This document shows positions 11,002 to 22,718 of a stretch of 64,000 nt of DNA, one piece after another. The stretch covers positions 24,167 to 88,166 of the forward strand of contig SCUD01000035.1 in NCBI GenBank assembly GCA_004297335.1. Direction: 5' to 3'. Each line of letters begins with the position of its first letter. Position 1 is the first letter of the stretch. Under the pieces are notes generated by a model. It was not told the origin of the DNA. It was given only the letters and a program-made list of their open reading frames with translations, and did no database searches. Made by a program: the position numbers and the translations under genes. The stretch comes from Gammaproteobacteria bacterium (GTDB lineage: Bacteria > Pseudomonadota > Gammaproteobacteria > Steroidobacterales > Steroidobacteraceae).

Positions 11002-12971
11002 AGCTGCAGCGCCTGTTGATCGCGAACCGCGGCGAAATCGCCTGCCGCGTCATCCGCAGCTGTCGGCGGCTCGGCGTCCGCACCATCGCGGTGTACTCGG
11101 AGGCCGACCGCGGCGCCCGGCATGTGCGCGAGGCGGACGAAGCCTGGCCGATCGGCCCTTCCCCGGCGCGCGAGTCCTACCTCGACATCGGCCGCATCCT
11201 GGATACCGCGCGGGCCGCGCGCGCGGATGCGATCCACCCGGGCTACGGCTTCCTGTCCGAGAACGCGGACTTCGCCGCGGCCTGCGCCAGCGCCGGCATG
11301 GTCTTCATCGGCCCGCCGCCCGCGGCGATCCGGGCGATGGGCCTCAAGCACGAGGCCAAGGCGCTCGTCGCTGCCGCCGGCGTGCCGGTCGTGCCGGGCT
11401 ACGCGGGCGAGGAGCAGTCGGCGGCCCGGCTCCTCACTGAGGCGCGCAGCATCGGCTTCCCGCTGCTGGTCAAGGCGGTCGCCGGCGGCGGCGGCCGTGG
11501 CATGCGCGTCGTGCGTGCTCAGGAGGAGCTGGCCGATGCGATCACCGCGGCCCGCGCCGAGGCCGAGAGCGCCTTCGGCGACGGGCGCCTGCTGCTGGAA
11601 CGGTTCCTCGAGCAGCCGCGGCACATCGAGGTCCAGGTCTTCGGCGACCAGCACGGCGGTTGCGTGCACCTGTTCGAGCGCGAGTGCTCGGTACAGCGCC
11701 GCTACCAGAAGATCATCGAGGAATCCCCGTCGCCGTTCATCGATGCTGCCACTCGTGCCGCGATGACCGCGGCTGCGGTGCGCGCCGCGCGGGCGGTGGA
11801 TTATGTCAATGCCGGCACCATCGAGTTCATCGTCGCCGCCGACGGCAGCTTCTGCTTCATGGAGATGAACACGCGCCTCCAGGTCGAGCACCCGGTGACC
11901 GAAGCGATCACCGGCATCGACCTGGTCGAATGGCAGCTGGCCGTCGCCGATGGCGCGCCGCTGCCGCTCGCCCAGGAGCAGATCCGGCAGCAGGGCCATG
12001 CCTTCGAAGCCCGCATCTGCAGCGAGGACCCGGCCCGGGGCTTCCTGCCGTCGACCGGCGTGGTCGAGCGCTTCATCGCCCCGGAGCCCGACGCGAGCTG
12101 GCGCATCGACCGCGGCGTGGACGATGGCGATGCCGTCAGCGTCTGGTACGACGCGCTGGTCGCGAAAGTCATCGCGACCGGTGTCGACCGGGCCTCGGCG
12201 CTGGCGACGCTGCGGCACCGGCTCAATCGCACGGCGCTACATGGGGTCACGACCAACCTCGCGCTGCTGCGCAGGATCCTCGCGCATCCGGATTTCGCTG
12301 CCGGCGGCGTCGATACCGGGTTCGTGGACCGCGAACTCGCAAAGCTCGTGCGGCCGGCGCATCCCGATCCGCGGGCGGTGCTGCTCGCCGCGCGGGTGGC
12401 GGTCGACGGGATCGAGACCGCTGCCCGCGGTTCTGACCGGCTGTCGCCCTGGTCGCGGGGCGACGCCTGGCGCATGGCCGCGCCGGCGGTCCATTCCCTG
12501 GGACTGCAGCTGCCGGCGTTCCAGCGCGTCCGCGCCCGCTGCCAGGATGACCGGATCGAGGTCGCGATGGACGGCGAGGCCCTCGCGGGGCGAGTCCGCA
12601 GTGACGGGCGACAGTTTGTCGTCGAGATGGGCCCGGAGTCCCGGGGATTCGAGTTGATCCGCCACGGTACGCGGCTCCAGATCATCGGCGATCAGGCCGA
12701 TGAGATCACCCTCGCCCCGGCCTGGCCCTTCGAGCGCAGCGTGGACGATGCCGAGGCGCATCCGTCCTCGCCCCTGCCGGGACGGGTCGTCGCGCTCCAC
12801 GTCGCCACCGGGGACCTGGTCGAAGCCGGCCAGATCCTGGCGGTCGTCGAGGGCATGAAGGTTCAGCACTCCATCCGGGCGGCCCGCCCCGGGCGGATCA
12901 CCTCGGTGCGGGTCGCCCAGGGCGATCTGGTCGATGCCGAGGCCCTCCTGCTCGAACTAACACCGACCTGA
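10998..12971 (+). CDS. liuD: 3-methylcrotonyl-CoA carboxylase alpha subunit (biotin carboxylase + BCCP)
   Basis: LLIANRGEIACRVIRSC, FLSENADFA, MEMNTRLQVEHPVTE, C-terminal VVEGMKVQH biotinyl site; ATGA overlap with liuC. Confidence 0.93.
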   Translation: MKLQRLLIANRGEIACRVIRSCRRLGVRTIAVYSEADRGARHVREADEAWPIGPSPARESYLDIGRILDTARAARADAIHPGYGFLSENADFAAACASAGMVFIGPPPAAIRAMGLKHEAKALVAAAGVPVVPGYAGEEQSAARLLTEARSIGFPLLVKAVAGGGGRGMRVVRAQEELADAITAARAEAESAFGDGRLLLERFLEQPRHIEVQVFGDQHGGCVHLFERECSVQRRYQKIIEESPSPFIDAATRAAMTAAAVRAARAVDYVNAGTIEFIVAADGSFCFMEMNTRLQVEHPVTEAITGIDLVEWQLAVADGAPLPLAQEQIRQQGHAFEARICSEDPARGFLPSTGVVERFIAPEPDASWRIDRGVDDGDAVSVWYDALVAKVIATGVDRASALATLRHRLNRTALHGVTTNLALLRRILAHPDFAAGGVDTGFVDRELAKLVRPAHPDPRAVLLAARVAVDGIETAARGSDRLSPWSRGDAWRMAAPAVHSLGLQLPAFQRVRARCQDDRIEVAMDGEALAGRVRSDGRQFVVEMGPESRGFELIRHGTRLQIIGDQADEITLAPAWPFERSVDDAEAHPSSPLPGRVVALHVATGDLVEAGQILAVVEGMKVQHSIRAARPGRITSVRVAQGDLVDAEALLLELTPT

Positions 12972-12976
12972 GCGTT

Positions 12977-12993
12977 GTTTTGCGTCGCAAGAC
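12977..12993. promoter_or_regulatory. imperfect inverted repeat GTTTTGCG-T-CGCAAGAC
   Basis: 8-bp arms with one mismatch; related to the TTTTGC...GCAAAA repeats. Confidence 0.35.
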
Positions 12994-13032
12994 GCGCTAA
13001 CGTTCTGTCCTTTAAGGGCTGCAGGCACCTCG

Positions 13033-13048
13033 TTTTGCAGGTGCAAAA
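13033..13048. promoter_or_regulatory. perfect inverted repeat TTTTGCA-GG-TGCAAAA upstream of SDR
   Basis: 7-bp arms, ends 9 bp before ATG at 13058. Confidence 0.5.
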
Positions 13049-13057
13049 GGATGGGAC

Positions 13058-13819
13058 ATGGACCTGAAGAAGAAAGTCGTCGTGATCACCGGCGGTGGTC
13101 GTGGGCTCGGGCGGGCGATGGCACTGGCCTTTGCGGCCGAGGGCGCCGACATCGCAGTACTTGACCTCGACGCCGCGGAACTGGCCGAAACCTGTGCGCT
13201 GTGCCAGGCGCAGGGAGTGCGCGCGAGCGCGTATCCGGCCAACGTCACGAACGAAGCACAGGTGATTGCGAGCCTCGACGGCGTGGTCGCCGACTTCGGC
13301 CGTCTGGACGTGATGATCAATAACGCCGGGATCACCCGCGATGCGCTGCTGGTCAAGGTCAAGGACGGCGAGGTCGTCGGCGGCATGACCCTGGCCCAGT
13401 GGCAGGCGGTCATCGACGTCAACCTGACCGGCGTATTCCTGGGCGGGCGTGAGGCGGCCGCACGCATGATCCGGCTCGGCAACGGCGGCCTGATCATCAA
13501 TATTTCCTCGGTCTCCCGCGAGGGCAACCCCGGGCAGACCAACTACACGGCCGCCAAGGCCGGGGTCGCGGCGATGGCCGTGGTCTGGGCCAAGGAGCTT
13601 GCGCGCTACGGCATCCGCAGCGCCGCCATCGCCCCGGGGTTCTGCTCGACCGAGATCCTGTCCTCGATGAAGCCGGAGGCGCTCGCCAAAGTCACGGCCC
13701 CGGTGCCGCTCAAGCGCCTGGGCGAACCGGCCGAGATCGCCTCGACTGCGGTCTTCATCGCCCGGAATGATTTCGTGACCGGGCGCGTGATTGAGGTAGA
13801 CGGCGGCCTGCGCCTGTAA
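13058..13819 (+). CDS. short-chain dehydrogenase/reductase (FabG-like)
   Basis: [27 protein letters not shown] motifs. Confidence 0.88.
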   Translation: MDLKKKVVVITGGGRGLGRAMALAFAAEGADIAVLDLDAAELAETCALCQAQGVRASAYPANVTNEAQVIASLDGVVADFGRLDVMINNAGITRDALLVKVKDGEVVGGMTLAQWQAVIDVNLTGVFLGGREAAARMIRLGNGGLIINISSVSREGNPGQTNYTAAKAGVAAMAVVWAKELARYGIRSAAIAPGFCSTEILSSMKPEALAKVTAPVPLKRLGEPAEIASTAVFIARNDFVTGRVIEVDGGLRL

Positions 13820-13856
13820 TATTGACCCTCAGGAAGCATCAGGAGAATCCAGCACC

Positions 13857-14624
13857 ATGCAATCCGACCAGATCAGGGCCGTCGTCACCGGCGGTGCTTC
13901 AGGCCTCGGGCTCGCCACTGCGACCCGCATCATTGCCGGCGGCGGACGGGCCGTGCTGCTCGACCTCCAGGACGAACTCGGCAAGGCCGCCGCGGCGCGA
14001 TTGGGGGCCGCGGCCCGTTTCGAGCACTGCGACGTCACCGATGAGGCCGGGACCGAGGCCGCAATCGGCGCCGCCGCGAAGTGGCTCGGCGGGCTGAACG
14101 TCGCGGTGAACTGCGCCGGCATCGGCGTGGCCGCGAAGCTGCTCGGCAAGGACGGCCCGCTGTCCACGGCCGCGTTCACCCGCGTGCTCACGGTCAACAC
14201 CGTCGGCCACTTCACCGTGGACCGCGCGGCGGCAGCGCTGATGCAGCACAACACGCCGGACGCCGGCGGTGAACGCGGCCTGCTGATCCACACCGCGTCG
14301 GTCGCCGCTTACGAAGGCCAGATCGGCCAGGTGGCCTATTCGGCCTCCAAGGCCGCGAATGCCGGCATGATCCTGCCGCTGGCGCGCGAGCTCGCCCGCT
14401 TCGGCATCCGCGTCGTCGGCATCGCGCCGGGCCTGTTCGCGACGCCGATGATGGCCGGCCTGCCCCAGGAAGCTCAGGACTCCCTCGGCCGCCAGGTGCC
14501 ATTTCCGCCGCGCCTCGGCAAGCCCGAGGAATACGCCGACCTGGTCGCGGCGATCTGCGCCAATCCGATGCTGAACGGCACGACCATCCGGCTCGACGGC
14601 GCGATCCGCATGGCGCCGAAGTGA
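13857..14624 (+). CDS. SDR family, 3-hydroxyacyl-CoA dehydrogenase type-2-like
   Basis: TGGASGLGLATA, VNCAGIGVAAK, YSASKAANAGM, resembling bacterial HSD17B10 homologues. Confidence 0.85.
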   Translation: MQSDQIRAVVTGGASGLGLATATRIIAGGGRAVLLDLQDELGKAAAARLGAAARFEHCDVTDEAGTEAAIGAAAKWLGGLNVAVNCAGIGVAAKLLGKDGPLSTAAFTRVLTVNTVGHFTVDRAAAALMQHNTPDAGGERGLLIHTASVAAYEGQIGQVAYSASKAANAGMILPLARELARFGIRVVGIAPGLFATPMMAGLPQEAQDSLGRQVPFPPRLGKPEEYADLVAAICANPMLNGTTIRLDGAIRMAPK

Positions 14625-14639
14625 TCGCGGGCTGAGCCG

Positions 14640-16031
14640 ATGCGCCGCGGCACCGCCTGGTTGTCGCTCACGGCACTGCTGGCCGTTCTTGCGGCCGGCT
14701 GTGCCGCGGGCCCGCGGCCAGCCGCGGTCCCGGCCGGCATCGACGTCCCGGTCGAGTACTACCGGCTCGACAACGGCCTGCGCGTCGTGCTGTCGCGCGA
14801 TGCGAGTGCACCGACGGTCACGGCCGGCGTCTGGTACCGGATCGGCTTCCGCAACGAGCCGCGCGGCCGCACCGGCTTCGCGCACCTGTTCGAACACATG
14901 ATGTTCCAGGGCTCGGCCAACCTCGGCAAGATGGAGTTCATCCGGCTGATCGAGGGCAACGGCGGGATCCTGAACGGCTCGACGCGCTTCGACTACACCA
15001 ACTACTTCCAGGTCGTGCCGGCGCACACGCTGGAAACCGTGCTGTGGGCCGAGGCGGATCGCATGCGCGGGCTGGCCATCACGCAGGACAACCTCGACAA
15101 CCAGCGCAGCGTGGTCCAGAACGAGGTCCGCGATAACGTACTGAACCGGCCGTATGGCGGCTTCCCGTGGCTGTCGCTGCCGCAGCTCGCCAACGAGAAC
15201 TGGCACAACGCGCACAACTTCTACGGCGACATGGCTGATCTCGACGCGGCGACGCTCGCAGACGTGCGTGAGTTCTTCGAGCGCTACTACGCTCCGGGCA
15301 ACGCCGTGCTGGTCGTCGCCGGCGATTTCGACCCGCAGCAGGCCCGCGGCTGGATCGAGCGTTACTTCGGCCCGGTGCCGGCGCGCGCGACACCGCCGCG
15401 GCCGGATGTGTCCGAGCCGCGCCAGCAGGCCGGGAAGAGGCATTCGCAAGTGGATCCGCTCGCGCCGCGGCCCGGCCTCGCGCTCGCCTGGCACGTGCCA
15501 CCGCGCGGCACGCCGGAGCACTACGCTTTCGGCCTGCTCGACCAGATCCTGCTGCAGGGCGAGGACAGCCGGCTCTGGCAGCGGCTGGTCCGCGAGCGCG
15601 GTTTTGCCGGCGAGGTCGCCGGCGGCGTCAACCTGCTTGGCAATCTGTTCGACTACGACGGCCCGATGCTGTGGATGGTCTACCTCGTGCACGATGATCC
15701 GGCCGCCGCGGATGCGATCCTCGCCGAGCTCGACGCCGAGATCGCCCGCATACAACGCGAACCGCCGTCGGCCGCGGAATTCGAGCGGGCACTGACCAAG
15801 CTGCGCGCCGGCCTCTATGATCTCGCCGGCTCGAATACGCGCTTCGGGCTGAGCAACCTGCTGGCCGCATTTGCGCTGTTCGACGACGACCCGTCCCGGA
15901 TCAATCGCCTCGAGGAGCAGTTCCGTGCAGTCACACCGGAGCTGATCCGGCAGGTCGCCGCGGACTGGCTGCAGCCGGAGAATCGCACGATCCTGAGCCT
16001 GGCGCCGGGCCGCGCGGCGGGCCAGCCATGA
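14640..16031 (+). CDS. M16 family zinc peptidase, predicted lipoprotein
   Basis: Lipobox-like LLAVLAAGCAAG; HLFEHMMFQGS (HXXEH). Confidence 0.88.
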   Translation: MRRGTAWLSLTALLAVLAAGCAAGPRPAAVPAGIDVPVEYYRLDNGLRVVLSRDASAPTVTAGVWYRIGFRNEPRGRTGFAHLFEHMMFQGSANLGKMEFIRLIEGNGGILNGSTRFDYTNYFQVVPAHTLETVLWAEADRMRGLAITQDNLDNQRSVVQNEVRDNVLNRPYGGFPWLSLPQLANENWHNAHNFYGDMADLDAATLADVREFFERYYAPGNAVLVVAGDFDPQQARGWIERYFGPVPARATPPRPDVSEPRQQAGKRHSQVDPLAPRPGLALAWHVPPRGTPEHYAFGLLDQILLQGEDSRLWQRLVRERGFAGEVAGGVNLLGNLFDYDGPMLWMVYLVHDDPAAADAILAELDAEIARIQREPPSAAEFERALTKLRAGLYDLAGSNTRFGLSNLLAAFALFDDDPSRINRLEEQFRAVTPELIRQVAADWLQPENRTILSLAPGRAAGQP

Positions 16032-17383
16032 GGCCGGCCGTGCTCGCCGCGCTCGTCCTCGGCGCGACGCTGCTCACCGGCGCCCACGCGGCCGAGGCAC
16101 CACCACCGCCCGGCACGCCACGCGACTTCACGCTGCCGGCCAAGGAGACCGTGCACCTCGACAACGGTCTCGCGATCACCTTCGTTCCGTGGGGGCGCAT
16201 CCCGAAGACCACCGTGCTCGCGGTCGTACGCACCGGCAACATCGACGAGGGCGAGAACACCTGGCTCGCCGACGTCGCGGTCGAGATGCTGCGCGAAGGC
16301 GCGGCCGATCGCTCCGCCGAAGACATCGCGCGCGACGTCGCCGGCATGGGCGGCAGCCTCGCGCTCGCCGCCGGTGCCGAGCAGACGACCATCGGCCTGT
16401 CGGTGCTCTCGGAACATGCGCCGCAGGCGGCGCGGCTGATCGCCGACCTGCTGCGGCGGCCGCGCTTCCCGGCCGGGGAACTGCCGCGCGTGCTGGCGAA
16501 TTTCGAACGCCAGCTGAGTGTCGCTAGGGCGGAACCCGATGCGCTTGCGGATGAGGCGCTCGCCGCACTGGTCTGGGGCGATCACCCGTTTGCGCGTACC
16601 CTGCCGCGCCCCGGCCAGCTCGCGGGTTACGGCATCGAGGCGGTTCAGGATTTCCATGCGCGCAACTTCGGCGCGCTGCGCACCCAGGTGTACGTCGCTG
16701 GCCGCTTCGACCGCAGTGCGCTCGAGCAGGCGCTGCGCGAAGTCTTCGCCGACTGGGCAGCGGGCCCGCCGCCGGCCGAACGGCCGCCGGTCGCGAGCCA
16801 GCAGGCCCGGCAGCAGTTCATCGAGCGGCCCGGCTCGAACCAGACCACCGTGCGGATCGCGGTGCCGGTCACCGGGCCGGCGCAGGAGGGCTGGTTCCCG
16901 GTCTCGGTGATGAACACGCTGCTCGGCGGCTCGTTCATCTCGCGGATCACGACCAACCTGCGCGAGGACAAGGGCTATGCGTACTCGCCCGGCTCAACGC
17001 TCCGCGTGTTCCGCGGTGCCGCACTGTGGGTGCTCGAGGCGGACGTGACCGCCGCGCACACCGCGGCCGCACTCGCGGAGATCGAAAGCGAGATCGAGCG
17101 CCTGAGCCGCGAGCCACCATCGCCAGAGGAGCTGCGCGCCATCGCAAACTATCGCGCCGGCCTGTTCGTCGTGGTCAATTCGAGCGCCAGTGGCCTGCTC
17201 GCGCAGCTCGCCTTCCTCGAACTGCACGGCCTGCCGGACGAGTACCTGACCCGCTGGGTCGCCAATGTCCACGCGGTGACCCCGGCCGAGGTCAGCGCCG
17301 CCGCCGCGCGCTTCCTGCGCCCCGAGGCGATGACGACGGTCCTCGTCGGCGAAAAAGGGGACAGTCCCCTTTTTTCGCCATAG
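16028..17383 (+). CDS. M16 family peptidase-like protein (no HXXEH seen)
   Basis: Signal peptide; HLDNGLAITFVPWG; LLGGSFISRITTNLREDKGYAYSPGS. Last residues EKGDSPLFSP come from the repeat at 17348-17413. Confidence 0.85.
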   Translation: MRPAVLAALVLGATLLTGAHAAEAPPPPGTPRDFTLPAKETVHLDNGLAITFVPWGRIPKTTVLAVVRTGNIDEGENTWLADVAVEMLREGAADRSAEDIARDVAGMGGSLALAAGAEQTTIGLSVLSEHAPQAARLIADLLRRPRFPAGELPRVLANFERQLSVARAEPDALADEALAALVWGDHPFARTLPRPGQLAGYGIEAVQDFHARNFGALRTQVYVAGRFDRSALEQALREVFADWAAGPPPAERPPVASQQARQQFIERPGSNQTTVRIAVPVTGPAQEGWFPVSVMNTLLGGSFISRITTNLREDKGYAYSPGSTLRVFRGAALWVLEADVTAAHTAAALAEIESEIERLSREPPSPEELRAIANYRAGLFVVVNSSASGLLAQLAFLELHGLPDEYLTRWVANVHAVTPAEVSAAAARFLRPEAMTTVLVGEKGDSPLFSP

Positions 17384-17413
17384 GCGGAAAAAGGGGACTG
17401 TCCCCTTTTTCGC
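17348..17413. repeat. REPIN-like inverted pair of GGCGAAAAAGGGGACAGTCCCCTTTTTTCGCC elements
   Basis: Two ~31-bp palindromic units at 17348-17379 and 17383-17413, in inverted orientation around ATA. Confidence 0.75.
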
Positions 17414-17425
17414 TATACTTCCCGC

Positions 17426-19018
17426 ATGAGTGACGTGATGGAATACGACGTGGTCGTGGTCGGCGCAGGCCCGGCCGGCCTCGCCTGCGCGATCCGTCTG
17501 AAGCAGCTGCAGCCGGAGCTCAGCATCTGCGTACTGGAGAAAGGCTCGGCGGTCGGAGCGCAGCTGCTCTCCGGCTGTGTCATGGAGCCCGGCCCGCTCG
17601 ATGCGCTGCTGCCCGAGTGGCGCGAGTCGCCGCCCGCGATCTGCGTGCCGGCGGCGCGCGACGAGTTCCGGCTGCTGACCCGGCGGCGGAGCTGGTGGCT
17701 GCCGAATCCGCCGCAGATGCACAACCAGGGCAACTTCATCCTTTCGCTGGGCCTGCTCGGCGCGTGGATGGCGACCCGCGCTGAGGCGCTCGGCGTCGAT
17801 GTCTTCCCGGGCTTCGCCGCCGCCGAAGCGGTGGTTGCCGACGACGGCCGGATCCGTGGCGTACGCATCGGCGACATGGGTCTCGAGAAAGACGGCACGC
17901 CGGGACCGAACCACACGCCGGGTGCGGAGATCCATGCCGGCACGACCGTGCTCGCCGAGGGCTGCCGCGGCAGCGTCACCAAGCAGGTGATCGCGAAGCT
18001 CGGTCTCGCGCGCGACTGCTCGCCGCCGACCTTCGGGCTTGGCTTCAAGGAGCTGTGGCAACTGCCCGCCGGGCGGGCCGAGCCCGGGCTGATCCGCCAT
18101 ACGATCGGCTGGCCGCTCGATCACCGCACATATGGCGGCAGCTTTCTCTATCACCTCGACCAGGATCGCGTGTACATCGGTTTCGTCGTCGGGCTCGACT
18201 ACCGCGATCCGCGCTTCAGCCCCTTCGAGGCATTCCAGCAATTCAAGCATCACCCAAGCGTCCGGCCGCTGCTCGAGGGTGGCGAGCTGATCGCCTATGG
18301 CGCGCGCACGATCGCGGCCGGCGGCTGGCAGTCGCTACCGCGCATGGACGCGCCGGGCCTGCTGCTGGTCGGCGACGCCGCCGGCACCCTCAACGTGCCG
18401 AAGATCAAGGGCGTGCACCAGGCGATCCGCTCCGGCGTGCTGGCCGCGGAGCATCTCGTCGAGCGCGGCACGACGGAAGGCTTCGATGCGCGCTTCCGCG
18501 CTTCCGCCGGTGGCCAGGAGCTGCGCCGCGTGCGCAACGTCAAGCCCGGCTTCAAGGCCGGCCTGTGGGCGGGCCTCGCCAATGCCGGCCTCGAGACCGT
18601 GCTCGGTGGTCGCAGCCCGTGGACGCTCGCGAACCACGAGAACCACACGGCGCTGCAGCGGCTCGACGCCGCCACGCCCGAGCGCGGCTGGACCGAGCGC
18701 ACGCTGCCACCGCGCGACCGGCTCGCCGCGGTCTTCAATGCTGGCAACGCGCACGAGGAAAGCCAGCCCGTACACCTGAAGGTGGCCGATCCCTCGATCT
18801 GCGTGACCCGCTGCACCGCGGAGTTCGGCAATCCCTGCGAGAAGTTCTGCCCGGCCGGCGTCTACGAGATGGTCGCCGACGACACCGGCGCTCGGCGCCT
18901 GCAGATCAACGCCGCGAACTGCGTGCACTGCAAGGCCTGCGATATCAAGGATCCTTACGCCATCATCACCTGGACCGTTCCCGAGGGCGGCTCCGGGCCG
19001 AACTACAACCAGTTGTAG
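17426..19018 (+). CDS. electron transfer flavoprotein-ubiquinone oxidoreductase
   Basis: DVVVVGAGPAGLACAIRLKQL; C-terminal NCVHCKACDIKDPYAIITWTVPEGGSGPNYNQL 4Fe-4S region. Confidence 0.95.
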   Translation: MSDVMEYDVVVVGAGPAGLACAIRLKQLQPELSICVLEKGSAVGAQLLSGCVMEPGPLDALLPEWRESPPAICVPAARDEFRLLTRRRSWWLPNPPQMHNQGNFILSLGLLGAWMATRAEALGVDVFPGFAAAEAVVADDGRIRGVRIGDMGLEKDGTPGPNHTPGAEIHAGTTVLAEGCRGSVTKQVIAKLGLARDCSPPTFGLGFKELWQLPAGRAEPGLIRHTIGWPLDHRTYGGSFLYHLDQDRVYIGFVVGLDYRDPRFSPFEAFQQFKHHPSVRPLLEGGELIAYGARTIAAGGWQSLPRMDAPGLLLVGDAAGTLNVPKIKGVHQAIRSGVLAAEHLVERGTTEGFDARFRASAGGQELRRVRNVKPGFKAGLWAGLANAGLETVLGGRSPWTLANHENHTALQRLDAATPERGWTERTLPPRDRLAAVFNAGNAHEESQPVHLKVADPSICVTRCTAEFGNPCEKFCPAGVYEMVADDTGARRLQINAANCVHCKACDIKDPYAIITWTVPEGGSGPNYNQL

Positions 19019-19019
19019 G

Positions 19020-20969
<1,950 letters not shown>

Positions 20970-20973
20970 ACCG

Positions 20974-22086
20974 ATGAACCCCGCGCCGCCGCTTGCGGCC
21001 CGGATCACGGCCGCGCTCGCCACCCACGGCTACCAGCCCGATGCCGCGCAGCGTCGCGCGATCGCCCGGCTCGAGGACCTGCGCCGGCGCCTGCTGGTGC
21101 GCTCCCGGCGGCCGCCGCTGCTGGCGCGCGGACTCGCCGCGCTCACCCCGCGCCGCCGCGTGGCGCCGCTGCGCGGCCTGTACTTGTGGGGCGCGGTCGG
21201 CCGCGGCAAGACCTTCCTGATGGACCAGTTCTGCGCCGAGCTGCCGCTGCCGGACAAGCAGCGCGAGCACTTCCACCGCTTCATGCAGGAGGTGCACGGC
21301 GGCCTGCGCCGGCACCAGGACACGCCCTCGCCGCTCGAGCGGGTTGCCGCCGACCTGGCCGCCGGCACGCGCCTGCTGTGCTTCGACGAGTTCGTCGTCA
21401 ACGACATCGCCGACGCGATGATCCTCGGCGGCCTACTCGAGGCGCTGTTCGCCCGCGGCGTCACGCTGGTCGCGACCAGCAACGTCGCGCCCGCCGACCT
21501 GTACCGCGACGGCCTGCAGCGCGCCCGCTTCCTGCCGGCGATCGCGCTGCTCGAACGCCACTGCCAGGTGCTCGAGCTGGACGGCCCCGACGACTACCGT
21601 CTGCGGCAGCTCGAGCGGCTGCCGACCTTCCTTGGCGCCGGCGTCGCCGACCGCGAGCAGCGCCTGGCCGCGGAGTTTGCCGCGCTGGCCGCCGACGGCG
21701 CCGCTGCGAATCCGAACATGGTCATCGTCGGGCGGCCGCTGCCGGCGCGCGCTGCCACCGCCGACATTGCCTGGTTCGACTTCGACGAACTGTGCGAACG
21801 GCCGCGCGCCGCCGCCGACTACATCGAGCTGGCGCGCTGCTACCACACGGTGCTGATCAGCGCCGTGCCGGTGCTGGATGCACTGGCCGACGACGCCGCG
21901 CGGCGCTTCATCACGCTGGTCGACGAGTTCTACGACCGCGGCGTCAAGCTGCTGTTATCCAGCGCCGCGGCCACGCCCGATGACCTGTACCGGGGCCAGC
22001 GCCTCGCCTTCGAGTTCCGGCGCACCACCAGCCGATTGCACGAGATGCAGGGGCGGGAGTATCTGGCGCGGGCGCATCGGGCTTAA
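20974..22086 (+). CDS. zapE: cell division protein ZapE / AFG1-family ATPase
   Basis: GLYLWGAVGRGKTFLMDQF Walker A, LLCFDEFVVNDIADAMIL Walker B, ATSNVAPADLYRDGLQRARFLPAI. Confidence 0.92.
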   Translation: MNPAPPLAARITAALATHGYQPDAAQRRAIARLEDLRRRLLVRSRRPPLLARGLAALTPRRRVAPLRGLYLWGAVGRGKTFLMDQFCAELPLPDKQREHFHRFMQEVHGGLRRHQDTPSPLERVAADLAAGTRLLCFDEFVVNDIADAMILGGLLEALFARGVTLVATSNVAPADLYRDGLQRARFLPAIALLERHCQVLELDGPDDYRLRQLERLPTFLGAGVADREQRLAAEFAALAADGAAANPNMVIVGRPLPARAATADIAWFDFDELCERPRAAADYIELARCYHTVLISAVPVLDALADDAARRFITLVDEFYDRGVKLLLSSAAATPDDLYRGQRLAFEFRRTTSRLHEMQGREYLARAHRA

Positions 22087-22192
22087 GGGTGGGCGTTCCG
22101 TGCCACATGCGCATCGAGGATGCCATCGGTAGGCCCTGGTAAGTCGCCGGTCGACTTGTGCGGCGTCCCAAAGTGCGATGTCCGCTGCATAG

Positions 22193-22303
22193 TCAGGCGG
22201 CCACGCGGGAGACGCACAGTTCGTTTCGGTGCTTCTCGACATGCCACAGGTCGTACTGCATCTGCTGGTTCATCCAGCTCTCGGAGCTCGTGCCGACAGC
22301 AAC
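22193..22303 (-). pseudogene. C-terminal remnant of HigA/XRE addiction-module antidote
   Basis: Minus-strand peptide VAVGTSSESWMNQQMQYDLWHVEKHRNEL matches the HigA C-terminal signature (GTSAESWLNLQ.QYDLW) with no HTH in the same frame upstream. Confidence 0.65.
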
Positions 22304-22320
22304 TTGCGACTGGAAATGCG

Positions 22321-22509
22321 TCAGCTGGGATCTGGTACACCGAGGTCGCGGCAGATCTTGCGCGCCAGGTGATCGTTGATTTCGTTGTGCCGCGGTATAG
22401 CTGAACGGCGATTCTGTACTGGGTTGTGCCACCAGGAGTGCCGGCCTCCTTCCCGTAGAAGCGAGCAACTGTAGGCCTCCAGGTGCCTAGTCAGATCTCG
22501 CCGCTTCAT
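22321..22509 (-). CDS. hicA: HicA family toxin
   Basis: MKRRDLTRHLEAYSCSLLREGGRHSWWHNPVQNRRSAIPRHNEINDHLARKICRDLGVP. Confidence 0.85.
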   Translation of the reverse strand: MKRRDLTRHLEAYSCSLLREGGRHSWWHNPVQNRRSAIPRHNEINDHLARKICRDLGVPDPS

Positions 22510-22718
22510 ACGGCGATTTCAAACTCCTCGTAGCTACCCCCGGCCGCACGAATGGCGTCCGATCGATTCAGCTCCAGGGCTTCACGCAACGTTGTGCGAA
22601 GCGATTCGATGAGTTCATCGCGGGTCGGCTCCTGGCAGTTGACACCTGGGACCTCTTCGATCCAGCCGATCCACCATGCCGCATCCTGCTTCACAACCGC
22701 AGTGTAGCTCGCGTTCAT
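22506..22718 (-). CDS. hicB: HicB family antitoxin
   Basis: MNASYTAVVKQDAAWWIGWIEEVPGVNCQEPTRDELIESLRTTLREALEL; overlaps hicA start by ATGA. Confidence 0.8.
   Translation of the reverse strand: MNASYTAVVKQDAAWWIGWIEEVPGVNCQEPTRDELIESLRTTLREALELNRSDAIRAAGGSYEEFEIAV

Noticed and set aside
10482-12971. 829-aa ORF start at 10482
   Set aside because: The real liuD start is at 10998 (MKLQRLLIANRGEIACRV); the upstream part is a shadow of liuC.
13899-15755. 618-aa minus-strand ORF
   Set aside because: Antisense to SDR and M16 genes with clear motifs; H/R/D/V-rich shadow composition.
17348-17413. Rho-independent terminator for the M16 operon
   Set aside because: The stem and T-run could terminate, but two inverted copies plus a third copy at 36461 indicate a dispersed repeat; termination may be a side effect.
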